Below, in pieces: positions 50,001 to 59,526 of a stretch of DNA of 64,000 bases. Made by a program: the position numbers and the translations under genes. Each line of letters starts with the position of its first letter. The stretch's first letter is position 1. The DNA comes from Piscicola geometra (Eukaryota; Annelida; Clitellata; Hirudinida; Piscicolidae): positions 1,357,018-1,421,017 of the forward strand of contig OX030966.1 in the NCBI GenBank assembly GCA_943735955.1, read 5' to 3'. The notes beneath the pieces were generated by a model that had not been told where the DNA came from, did no database searches, and was given only the letters and a program-made list of their open reading frames with translations.

Positions 50001-52997
50001 TCCCGATGGAAAGAAGCCTGAGGGTGAAGGAAAGAAGGAAGGAGAGGCGGTAGTTGTGGTAGTTGAGGATGAAAAGAGGGAAGAGATGAAGGAGGTGATA
50101 AAGGAGGTTGAAGAGAAGAAGGGAGAGAAGAAGGTGGAAGGAGAGGGGGAGAAAGAGGAGGCGAAGAAAGAAGAAAAAGAGGCGGAGAAGAAAGAAGAGG
50201 TAAAGAAGGCAGACAAGCAAAAAGAGACAGACAAAGGCAAAGAAACAGAGAAAGGAAAGGTGGTGACTCAGAGGTTGTTGGTGTGCAGCAAGGAGCAGAT
50301 CAAGGTGAGTGCTGATGATGATCTTCTTTAAACATTCCACCATAGTTCACCACCACCACCTCCATTGCGATTTCCTCCAAGCTACTATTCCCAACTCATC
50401 CTTCCACCATCCCTTCACTATCCCCATCCCATTCTCCCACCCTTCCCCTATCTTCATCCCACCCTCGTACCATCTCAACCACCCTTGTCCTCTCCTAACC
50501 CACGCTATCTCTCCCACCCTTCCAGGTTTTCTCACTCCCCGGCTTGAAGGCACTGACGAAGCACAAGGTGTACAGGGGCCGAGACGAAGGCCACATCTGC
50601 AACGCCTTCGTCACCTCCTTCCACTCCTCCGAAGGTGCTCGCCTTTTGGTGCTGTTTGATTGGCTGTTCAAGTGAGGCGGCAACCTTCTTTTTCAGTCTC
50701 TTCATCCTCCCCCCCTTTCTGCACCTTGATCCGCCTATCTCAGCTATTTTATGCATGTAGAGCTATATCGTTTGAAGACAATCATTATCAGGGCATCATC
50801 ATCATCATCATCTCCACCCACCCAAATCACTGTCGCCCACCCACCCACAGACACCTCTTACAGCGAGGCAAGTCTGGTGTGTCTGACGAGCACCCCCGAG
50901 GTGACCACGCTCCACCTGCCCTCTCTCAAGACGCAGGTCAAGGTGACCGCCCTCAACCAGCCACCCTCGCCCTTCTACGCGCACCTGGCCAGTGGACAGT
51001 TGCTCTACCTCGCGTCGCCCCGACAATTGGCCTCTTTCTCTCTGTCCACCCTGCATAGGGCCGCCCCTGCTGTTGCTCTTACATTGAAGGATGGAATGAG
51101 GGTGAAGGTGGTGGTTGAGGAGAAGGAGGAGGGGGACGTTGATGGAAAGGGGGGAAAGGCGGAGGGGGTGGTGGAGGAGGCTCAAGTGCTGGTGAATGGA
51201 GGAGGAGATCATGTGGAAGGAGAGGAAGCTGACAAGTTCGTTGGGTGTTTTCTTGGATGATGAGTGCATTGGTTGTGATAATGATTGTGGCGGCATAATT
51301 TAACCACCACAAACAACCACCATCTCATCCTTATCACCACCATCTCATCCTTATCACCACCACCACACCCGCACAGACAAACACCTGAAGAAGCAAGCAA
51401 GCAAGCACCAACAGCATCGACCAAAGAAGACGAAGAAGAAGACAAGCAGAAGGCGGCAGCAGGACAAGGCGCGAAGACACCCAAGGAGATAATCGTGGAC
51501 GTGAAGAAGTACTCGACGACCACGTCGACCACGACCACCATCCAGAACGAGGACCTCCTCGAGGACTCGGTCAAGGACCACTTCTTGTGCGTGTGCTCTT
51601 GCATCTTTTTGGGTCGTTTGTGTTTATTGAGGGTGGTGAGATGTTGATGGTGTTTTGATTTGGATTTGAGGTTTAACTACCACAACCACATCTTCCATCC
51701 ACACCACCATCCTTCCAACCACACCATCTGTCCATCCACATCATCCTTCCAACCACACCATCTGTCCATCCACACCATCCTTCCAACCACACCATCTGTC
51801 CATCCACACCATCCTTCCAACCACACCATCTGTCCATCCACACCATCCTTCCAACCACACCATCTGTCCATCCACACCATTCTTCCAACCACACCATCCT
51901 TCCAACCACACCATCTGTCCATCCACACCATCCTTCCAACCACACCATCCTTCCAACCACACCATCCTTCCAACCACACAATCCTTCCATCCACACCATT
52001 CTTCCAACCACACCATCCTTCCAACCACACCATCCTTCCAACCACACCATCCTTCCATCCACACCATCTGTCCATCCATACCATCTGTCCATCCACACCA
52101 TCTGTCCATCCACACCATCCTTCCAACCACACCATCCTTCCATCCACACCATCCTTCCAACCACACCATCCTTCCAACCACACCATCCTTCCAACCACAC
52201 CATCCTTCCAACCACACCATCCTTTCATCCACACCATCCTTCCAACCACACCATCCTTCCAACCACACCATCCTTCCAACCACACCATCCTTCCATCCAC
52301 ACCATCTGTCCATCCATACCATCTGTCCATCCACACCATCTGTCCATCCACACCATACTTCCAACCACACCATCCTTCCAACCACACCATCCTTCCATCC
52401 ACATCATCCTTCCAACCGCACCATCTGTCCATCCACATCATCCTTCCATCCACACCATCTGTCCATCCACATCATCTGTTCATCCACACCATCCTTCCAT
52501 CCACACCATCCTTCCAACCACACCATCCTTCCATCCACATCATCCTTCCAACCGCACCATCTGTCCATCCACATCATCCTTCCATCCACACCATCTGTCC
52601 ATCCACATCATCTGTTCATCCACACCATCCTTCCATCCACACCATCTGTCCATCCACACCATCCTTCCATCCACACCATCTGTCCATCCACACCATCCTT
52701 CCATCCACACTATCCTTCCAACCACACCATCACCACAGGGACGAGGGCGAAACGACAATGGTGATCACATCGCATGACGTCATGGAGAACAAGATGGTCA
52801 TCAAGACGACCACGCACACGATCACCGATTGCCATGGCGACCAATCACAGACGACCACCGTATCCAAGGAGACCACCTCGACCACGCAGGAGGGCAATTA
52901 CCAGGAGGGCATGCCGGCCCCGATGATGCCCGAGGCTGCTGCTGCTGCTGAAGTGGTTGTTGGCGTGGCGGAGAAGACAAAGGTGGTGGTCGAGTGA
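33594..52997 (+). CDS. lgl: Lethal giant larvae (Lgl/LLGL) polarity protein
   Basis: Twenty-four exons join in continuous phase to 1391 codons: 33594-33689, 34052-34149, 34467-34548, 34741-34853, 35107-35256, 35401-35473, 35574-35657, 36128-36315, 36572-36741, 36925-37139, 37372-37439, 46032-46209, 46468-46802, 46930-47021, 47349-47402, 47641-47696, 48135-48331, 48479-48906, 49498-49617, 49889-50304, 50526-50634, 50851-51235, 51377-51586 and 52739-52997. Family hallmarks are GFPPNGSCFAFDATLGFL, YPYGPFPCRDIGKIV, LLVFSGGLPRA, NGDVVFWRLSLGV and IGTTNGFCLYDLR (double beta-propeller). Exon 15 carries the aPKC target loop NRSKSFQQSVRESFR (residues about 650-665), whose phosphorylation releases Lgl from the cortex. 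Unusual features are long Lys/Glu-rich insertions (exons 17, 18, 20, 22) and a Thr-rich C-terminus ending KVVVE. Family members are usually about 1000-1150 residues. Confidence 0.93.
34987..35082. repeat. (CA)n microsatellite before lgl exon 5
   Basis: About 80 bp of CA repeats end about 20 bp upstream of the exon 5 acceptor (CTGCCTACAG). Confidence 0.95.
35845..36124. repeat. 12-bp minisatellite (CAACCATCCAAT)n abutting lgl exon 8
   Basis: About 23 units. The last unit leads directly into CAATCGCAG, the acceptor of exon 8 at 36128. Confidence 0.95.
37690..46031. repeat. 8.3 kb telomere-like 38-bp minisatellite filling lgl intron 11
   Basis: About 219 copies of a 38-bp unit containing CCAGAACCCTAACACTAACC followed by CCACCACCAAT and CCACACA. 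On the - strand it reads GGGGTTAGTGTTAGGGTT, so it embeds TTAGGG. Variants (CCCTATCAC, ACCGCCAAT, ACTCCCAAT, CAGTAGAAC, CACACACACC) are not random. Blocks recur about 1495 bp apart (37758 vs 39253), 2644 bp apart (40450-40665 vs 43094-43309; 41265-41471 vs 43909-44115) and 1263 bp apart (43909 vs 45172), showing higher-order segmental duplication. The right edge is the acceptor of exon 12 at 46031. Confidence 0.97.
46212..46372. repeat. (GGGTGGGT)n repeat after lgl exon 12
   Basis: Starts within 10 bp of the exon 12 donor (GAG|GTTTGAGTGGG). It is G-rich on the transcribed strand. Confidence 0.9.
47045..47190. repeat. (ACTC)n-type repeat after lgl exon 14
   Basis: Degenerate CACTCACTCATCCACTCA units start about 20 bp after the exon 14 donor. 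Confidence 0.9.
47697..47935. repeat. G-rich minisatellite after lgl exon 16
   Basis: Units of GGTTGGTGGGTGGGTGG and GAGGGGAGGG, about 28 bp each, begin at the exon 16 donor itself (GAG|GTGGGTGGGTTGG). Confidence 0.92.
49150..49492. repeat. 21-bp minisatellite (ACAACAACCACAACACCCC...)n before lgl exon 19
   Basis: About 15 units run up to the exon 19 acceptor (ACGATGACGACAG at 49497). The unit is open as Thr/Pro repeats in one frame, so the true exon edge was chosen by phase with exon 18. Confidence 0.92.
50743..50812 (+). repeat. Dispersed repeat copy 1 (ends in (ATC)n)
   Basis: CTATTTTATGCATGTAGAGCT, a spacer with CAATCATTATCAGGGCATC, and a (ATC)n tail. A second copy occurs at about 54020-54110. 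The shared head, middle and tail suggest a short interspersed element. Confidence 0.6.
51690..52736. repeat. 17-bp minisatellite filling lgl intron 23
   Basis: About 61 units of CCTTCCAACCACACCAT with variant CTGTCCATC and CCTTCCATC units. The right edge runs into the exon 24 acceptor CACCATCACCACAG. It is open in several frames, and one shadow frame continues into exon 24. Confidence 0.95.
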
Positions 52998-54017
52998 GTG
53001 GGTCAGTTTTGGTTGGGGCTGGATGAGTGAGGTGTAAGTGAGGGGTTGGGTAGATCGACAGGCTGGCAATCGGGCTTGGGGAAGGAGAGTTTAGGGAGGA
53101 CTAATGCTTGGGTGCGTTTACGGTCGATTTTGGGTTTTAAAAGGTTTTCATTGGTTATAACTTATCATCCCTTTGTATCAAGAAAGTATATTCATCTATT
53201 CCACATATACCTACTAATATGGTACCTAAACATGATTAGGATCATGATACTACTGCTATCAGCACTACCAGCGCAGCGTTAAAATAGATGATTAAAGATA
53301 TTTTTGACAGCTTAGACGGAATGTAGGTCTGCATAGGAATCGAGTAAAAGCCCTCAATTACGAGTTTTTCACCTTTAAATAATGAAAAGCGATTATTTTT
53401 TGGTGGAGAATTGAGTAATGTCATAACATCGAATTATACTTCGCTACGGTGTCTGTTATCCCATATATTTTACGTTATTTAACTTCTCGCATTTTTATCC
53501 TCGTTACTTTTATTCGTTAAAAATTGCCTCGTCGTCTGCTTTTTATGTTAGTAAGAGTAGCTTTTGATTTTGCTTCAGCTACAACAACAACAATTATTAA
53601 GCGCTTTTCAGATTTCCGTTTCTTTTTTAACTTTTTAAATGTTTTTCATACCTCACTCAATGAGTTTCTCTTGTAGTGTGTGCATTTGAAGTGCATTTGC
53701 CTGCCTGAGTGTCCCATGAATTTCAAGAACCTCTCAATCGCCTGTTTTAATTATAATTAGATAATTACCAGTTTATTAATTAGTCATACTTTTTATCAAT
53801 TATCACCCTATAATTATAGTTTAATTAATAGCACTGCTTGGAAAGTTACGTTGTTGATTTCTCACTGATTACCACGCCTCACCCTTTTACGCATGCAAGC
53901 CTCCATAGAGTCAAACATTTAAAAAATTGAAATTATAAAACCACGCATTTCATAGTCTTTGGCTTCTAATCGCTTACAACATTACATTTACTTTATGTGT
54001 TTTTGCATCTAACGAAG

Positions 54018-54112
54018 TTCTATTTTATGCATATAGAGCTGTGTCCTTTGCAAACATTTCGTGAGTTCCTTATACAATCCTATCAGAGCATCATCATCAG
54101 CATCATCATTAT
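54018..54112 (+). repeat. Dispersed repeat copy 2 (ends in (ATC)n)
   Basis: TTCTATTTTATGCATATAGAG, then CAATCCTATCAGAGCATC and (ATC)n. It matches the copy at 50743-50812 with several substitutions and a small indel. Confidence 0.6.
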
Positions 54113-54411
54113 CATTACCATCAGCATCATTATCAACAACATCGACTATCTTTCGACATTTTCGCATCTGAAGCCTAAACACGTTTTTATTCACTTTATT
54201 CATATTTATTATTATTATTATCATTCAAAAATGGATGTTTTGTGAGAGTAATGATATAATCATCCTTTATATTAGAGTTGTGGCTTATATTCATAAATCG
54301 TTACAAAATTAATTAATTAATTTCTTTAATTAATTATCCACCACAGTTTCACATTCGTTAGCACATTGCCTTTTGTTGCTTGAGTCAATAGTTTACTTTC
54401 GCCAATGTAAT

Positions 54412-54600
54412 CTTTGTAACTTTCAGTAATCTTTGTAACTCAGTAATCTTTGTAACTTTCAGTAATCTTTGTAACTTTCATTAATCTTTGTAACTTTCAG
54501 TAATCTTTGTAACTTTCAGTAATCTTTTTAACTTTCAGTAATCTTTGTAACTTTCAGTAATCTTTGTAACTTTCAGTAATCTTTTTTAATCGTTACAGTA
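54412..54600. repeat. 19-bp minisatellite (GTAATCTTTGTAACTTTCA)n
   Basis: About nine units with occasional truncation (one unit lacks TTTC) and decaying copies to about 54640. Confidence 0.9.
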
Positions 54601-55376
54601 ACCTTTGTAACTTTCTTTACTATTTTGTAACCTTTACAATAATTTAGCAGCTACAACATAGTAATTGTTATACTCTCTCATCTATTGTCTCATATTTTTA
54701 TTGGTATTCCGAATCGTCTGGTATTAAATAATTAATTAAAATAATTAATTAAATTAACTTTTTTAATTAGCTTTTATTTATTTAATTTTAACGATAATTA
54801 AACGGATATTTCGAGGTTTCTTCCGCTAGTCTCGCACTTTGTTTCAGCGTTATTTGAATTCTTTTAAGACGTTATTAAGCATCTATTCGCCACTCTCCTT
54901 TGTTAGTTAAGTCACTTTTAAATATTTCAAGTGGTATTTTAAGGGTCTCTATCTAGTTCTTCCAACACCATCATACATCACCACCCTTGTCACCATTTCC
55001 ACCACCCTTCATAGCCAAGCATTCTTGTTATTATTATACATATGCTATTCTTGCTTATTTAAAATGCTTTTCATAAATTAATAATTTAATTCATGTAAAC
55101 TCTTTCTTTTATATATATATTCTTTTTGGTATATCGCATTTAGATGCACTTTTAGCTCCGCTACCAACGCATCCATTTCCATTCTGTGCACTCAGTGTCT
55201 GAAATTATATTTTAAAGACCATCTTATTCTTTATGTTCATACAATTTATTTTTCATGGGATATATATACAGACACACAAACAAACACACACAGAAACATA
55301 AACAAAAGTAGATATCTTGCTCTTGATTATGATATTTCGTTTTCTGCTTCATCACCTAGCGCATTATTTAACCTAC

Positions 55377-55490
55377 CATGTATGTATGTATGTATGTATG
55401 TATGTATGTATGTATGTATGTATGTATGTATGTATGTGTGTGTGTATGTATGTGTGTATGTATGTATGTATGTATGTATGTATGTGTGCT
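55377..55490. repeat. (GTAT)n microsatellite
   Basis: About 27 tetranucleotide units with GTGT interruptions. Confidence 0.97.
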
Positions 55491-56050
55491 TATGCTTGCC
55501 TAGTTGCTTGCTACGTCATCATAGGTAGAATGTTGTCACTGTGACGTCACTATAAATAACTGGATATTCCTTGCTTCAAGTTGCAAGTAAACTAATTATG
55601 CGTACAATAGTAATTAAGCGCTTAATCAATCAAGCCTCAATTAAAATTTTAACGATAGGTTTAATTAATGCAATAATTATATTATGTAATATTCTATTAA
55701 TTTAATAATAATGAATACCGAATGAGGCAGGCACGACGCCAAGGAAGGCCCGCAAGCACTCTAGAACGCTGGAGCTTGCTTTCAAATTCACTGCGTCGTC
55801 CTTCAAATGCAAGCCGTCAAAACCACCCAATCATGACAAGTTGACGGCAGGCAAGGAATTAAAGGGCGTTCTCGATGGCGTGTCTATGTTAACCTTCAGT
55901 AATCCACGTTATCCTGCTTTAGCCAATTAACGTCTGCGTGTTTAAGCATCGGCTTGCTTTCGTGTGTGTGTTCTTATATGAGAAATCAATAAATCATAAA
56001 ATTATTTAAATAAAAAAATGATGATACTGTGACCGCATTCTTGCGCATGC

Positions 56051-56088
<38 letters not shown>

Positions 56089-56869
56089 TTCCATTCTCTT
56101 ACCCCTATTCGGTAACGGCTCATTTATTTGGCGCCAAATCTTCGCTTTTTGGATTAAATGGCCAAATTACCATTTTCGTATTTAATCTCGGCTTCGAAAT
56201 GCCACCACTACCACCACCACTACAAGTTTTTTCACTCAATAAAACGTGTTACATATCCGAAACACATCCTATTAACCAGGTTCAATTAATTTATAATTAA
56301 TTTAAATTAACTTATTGTAGAGCTTAATCGGAAAAGAAAGTTAGAGAAACTCTGGGAAAGTACTTTCGTTTAATATGAAACTGAAAGTATTTATGAAATT
56401 TTGTAACCTGCACTTTGAAGAGATTTTTAAGGGAGATGTGATATCTTAAAGTGAAAGAATAAAGCTCGCGCAGAGGTAAGTAAAGAAATATTCATAAAAA
56501 GTATTTTATTATAAAATGATGTTTAAATTTATAAATTAAAGTTTATTAATGGTAATTAATTATAATTAAAACCGAAAATAGAAAAAATTGTCAAAACCAC
56601 ACAAACGATACCTTGTCTTCTTGAGATGTAAAGAAGTGTTTCAACAAATAATTATTAAATTCACTTGAAATATAAATTTTCAAGATGATATTATCTTTTC
56701 TGTACGTCCGATGACTTAGGAAGCATCAAGTGGCACAATATGTTCAAATTACAGCATTAAAAGTTGAAACCAGCACTTCGAATCGGTTTTAAAAACTTAA
56801 CATTTTATATATTATAATATATATGATTAAATAAATAAATAAGTTTCAAAAGACGCAAAAATAATAGTA

Positions 56870-56986
56870 AAAATAAAAATAATGATAATAAAAATAATGA
56901 TAATAATAACAAAAATAATGATAACAAAAATAATGATAATAAAAATAATGATAATAATAATAATGATAATAATAATAATGATAATG
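56870..56986. repeat. (AATAATGATAAT)n-type AT-rich repeat
   Basis: Interleaved AATGATAATAAAAATAATG units just beyond the proposed SECIS element on the SELENOS 3' side. Confidence 0.85.
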
Positions 56987-57002
56987 CTTATGAAGAAGAA
57001 TG

Positions 57003-57076
57003 TTGGTGAGGATGGTGACATCAGCAGACGGGTTTGCGCACATTTCACCCCTCTACGTCATTGAACCACCAACCAA
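57003..57076 (-). promoter_or_regulatory. Candidate SECIS element of SELENOS
   Basis: On the - strand, 3' of the SELENOS stop, a hairpin has the SECIS layout. AUGA at 57061-57058 faces UGAU at 57023-57020. Between them GUAGAGGGG (57056-57048) pairs with CCCGUCUGC (57032-57024), eight of nine positions including one G-U. The apical loop begins UGAAAUG, containing the unpaired AA. Outside the core, GGUGGU (57070-57065) pairs with ACCAUC (57016-57011) across a symmetric 3/3 internal loop, and UUGG pairs with CCAA further out. The spacing of about 330 nt from the UGA is normal. The fold was paired by eye only. Confidence 0.7.
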
Positions 57077-57398
57077 TCAGCCTTCCCATAAGACGGTAAG
57101 TGGGTGGTTGTAGTTATGGAATGAGTGGTGGTCGCGATGATGATTTTGATGGTGTTATATGGGTGTAGCTAACACCAAATTAACATCGAAATCTTCCACC
57201 CTTAATATAACTACAACACAGTTAAGCAGGCTGTTAGCCTAGCTGACGATATCATCATCATCCTCATAATCATCATCATCATTCTCCTCAACATCATTAT
57301 CACAAAAACGATAATGAATACAGTCGCGGTGTTGGCGATGATGATAATAGTTTGGGGGATTTTATGGTTATGATGATGATGCCGGAGAGCTAGGCGGC

Positions 57399-59225
57399 TT
57401 AACCTCATCCACCCGACCTTCGGGGCGGGGGTCGGTAGGAAGAGCCAGTGGCAGGTGGTCCCATTAGGGGGTTGTAGTTGGAGGTGTCTGTGGGGATGGG
57501 GTGGGAAGAAAGGGTGGGTGAGTGGATAGATGGGAAGGAGAAGGATGAATGGATTTCTAGGCGTGTGATGAGGGTGAATGGAATAGATAGATGTGGGAGG
57601 AGAGGGGGGGGTTCAAGAATGGTGGGAAAAGGGCATAAAAGAGATAAGAAAATGTTAAATTGTTAAATAATGGAGTGACAAGGAATGGGTGGTGATGAGA
57701 AGATTGGACATTTTATGAAAAAAAGGAAGAAAATGATGATAATGATGATGACGGAAAAATATGAAGTCCAAAACTCACAAGGGTTGAAGATCTTTCGGCG
57801 TGCCCTGCTCAAGGGAGATTCAGGCGTTCCTGGTTGGTCCTTGACCAATTAATTAAAACATTAACTAAACTCAATTAATAATAATTTAACGAGATTGAAT
57901 TATTTAATTCATTAATTGTACAAAATATTTATTTAAAATGTTAAATTATTCTAAATATGACTTAAAATCCCAAAAAGGAATGAAAAGATGGATGGATGGT
58001 TACAGGAGGCTTGAATTGGTATCCCAATCCGGCTTGTTGTCTCTCCCACTCCTCTATGCGCTGCCTCCTCTTCTCCTCCTCATACTGAACGAGTGATGGG
58101 TGATGATGATGATGATTGGGGTGGTAGTGATTGGTGGTGGTGATGATGTATAGTATATGGGTCTAAAAGTCAAATAGTGGCTTTTTAGGTTTGGGAAGAT
58201 TCTCACTATCATAGTTATCATTATCATCATCATAAAAATCATCACCTTCATCCTCATCATCTCTACCAACCACCTTTCCCCATCCCACCCCACTCCACTA
58301 AACCACATCCCATCCTATCCCACCCCACTCCACTAAACCACACCCCATCCCATCCCAACCACGAACAACGCTCATTTGCTCCATGTGAGCCCTCGCCTGC
58401 TGGTTGTAGGCCATTTGCATTCTCAATCTCGCGTCGTCCATCTCTTGGTGTTTGCGTCTGACTTCTTCGTTGTCTGTTGGGAGTTGTAATGGTCGTGCAA
58501 GGAGTGCATACGAAAGGAAGAGAAAAGAGGTTTGGAGGTTGGGAGATGGGTTATTTTAGTGACAGTGGTGGTTTGGAGGTTGAAAAATAGATTATTTTAT
58601 ATTATTGATGATGGTTTTGATGGTTAAGTTATGGTGGTTGAGGTGACTTTTGGATTTTCACTATGCTATTTTTTTATTATTCAAAGAGTTTTTGAGATAT
58701 AACAAGTAAACACCTGTTAAATGTTATTTTTGTAAAATTATTAGTTATTAAAATTTTTAATGATTAAACTTTTTGTTTTGATTTAAGATAATTTATTTTT
58801 TAATTTTCATTGATTTCATTACTAGTATGATGTCATGATAAAATGAGTAAACAAGGATTTACATACAAACAAAAGATAAATAATTATTTTTTGTAAAATA
58901 GTTGAATCCCTCACCATATTTTTTTGCTTCAACAGCAGGATCTACTCGTCGATTCAGATTAATTTTGGTCTTGATGTAATATGCCAAAACAACCAGTATT
59001 ACAAGAAGCCAGCCATATACTTGAATAAAGGCTAAAGCTGAAAACATACATATTATATTAATTTTTATATGATTAATTTTTACAATTGGAATATTTATAG
59101 ATTTATTGATAATATAAAATCTCACCATTAGAGGCAATATATTTCAAGATATATGGATTTTCATTTCTCAGTTCTCCACTTCTGAAGTCTTCAGGTCTAT
59201 CATCTTCATTAATATCATCCTCCAT
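57399..59225 (-). CDS. SELENOS: Selenoprotein S (VIMP), Sec encoded by in-frame UGA
   Basis: A single-pass ER membrane protein of the ERAD machinery (p97/Derlin partner) with reductase activity. Six exons on the - strand join in phase: 59126-59225, 58915-59037, 58370-58473, 58004-58084, 57779-57839 and 57399-57487. The product is 185 residues, close to the 189 of human. Order: acidic lumenal N-terminus (MEDDINEDDRPEDF), membrane span VYGWLLVILVVLAYYIKTK (residues about 41-60), cytosolic helix with KHQEMDDARLRMQ at the VCP-interacting position (first Ala of the usual AA pair is Asp), EEEKRRQRIEEWERQQAG, NYNPLMG, and a Gly/Pro/Arg tail ending RRSGG-UGA-Gly-stop. The penultimate UGA (57407-57405) with TAA at 57401-57399 is the family's hallmark Sec position. 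A SECIS candidate follows. Automated annotation would probably truncate it by two residues. Confidence 0.9.
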
Positions 59226-59526
59226 ATTTAATTAAATTTAGCAACCGACATACGAAGAAAATTAGAGAATTTATATACTTCAGAAAATAATACGTGTTTT
59301 TACACTGGTTCAGCTGGTTACATTGTAGATTTACTACTATTATTAACGAAATTCAGCCATTTGTGATATTTATTTGAATTTTTCCAAAAGTTTCATTTAT
59401 AGAATCCGAAATATAAGTATTAAAGGTGTAGTTTTATTATAGAGTAGACATCATTCTTTGAGAAATAGAACTGTTCAAGAAATTTAAATACAATAATCGG
59501 TATAAAAAAATCCAGAAACTGAAATG
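59226..59526. other. Intergenic spacer between SELENOS and the upstream Cys-rich gene
   Basis: 300 bp of AT-rich sequence between the SELENOS start codon and the stop codon of the next - strand gene. It presumably contains the SELENOS promoter. No motif is distinctive. Confidence 0.6.

Larger units (their letters stand above)
52998..57002. other. Intergenic region between lgl and SELENOS (convergent genes)
   Basis: AT-rich sequence with no supported coding gene. It holds a dispersed repeat copy (54020-54110), a 19-bp minisatellite (54412-54600), (GTAT)n (55377-55490), (AT)n (56055-56085) and a (TAATGA)-type repeat (56870-56985). A less AT-rich island at about 55725-55930 has a 70-codon open stretch without a convincing start, left uncalled. 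Confidence 0.6.

Noticed and set aside
51660..52997. 445-codon frame running through the 17-bp array into lgl exon 24
   Set aside because: The array part is repeat read-through. Exon 23 uses another phase and stops at about 51647 if the intron is retained, so the long frame is not translated from lgl.
56827..57048. Ile-rich 73-codon frame opposite the SELENOS 3' region
   Set aside because: It comes from the AT-rich (TAATGA)-type repeat and overlaps the proposed SECIS. No conserved features.
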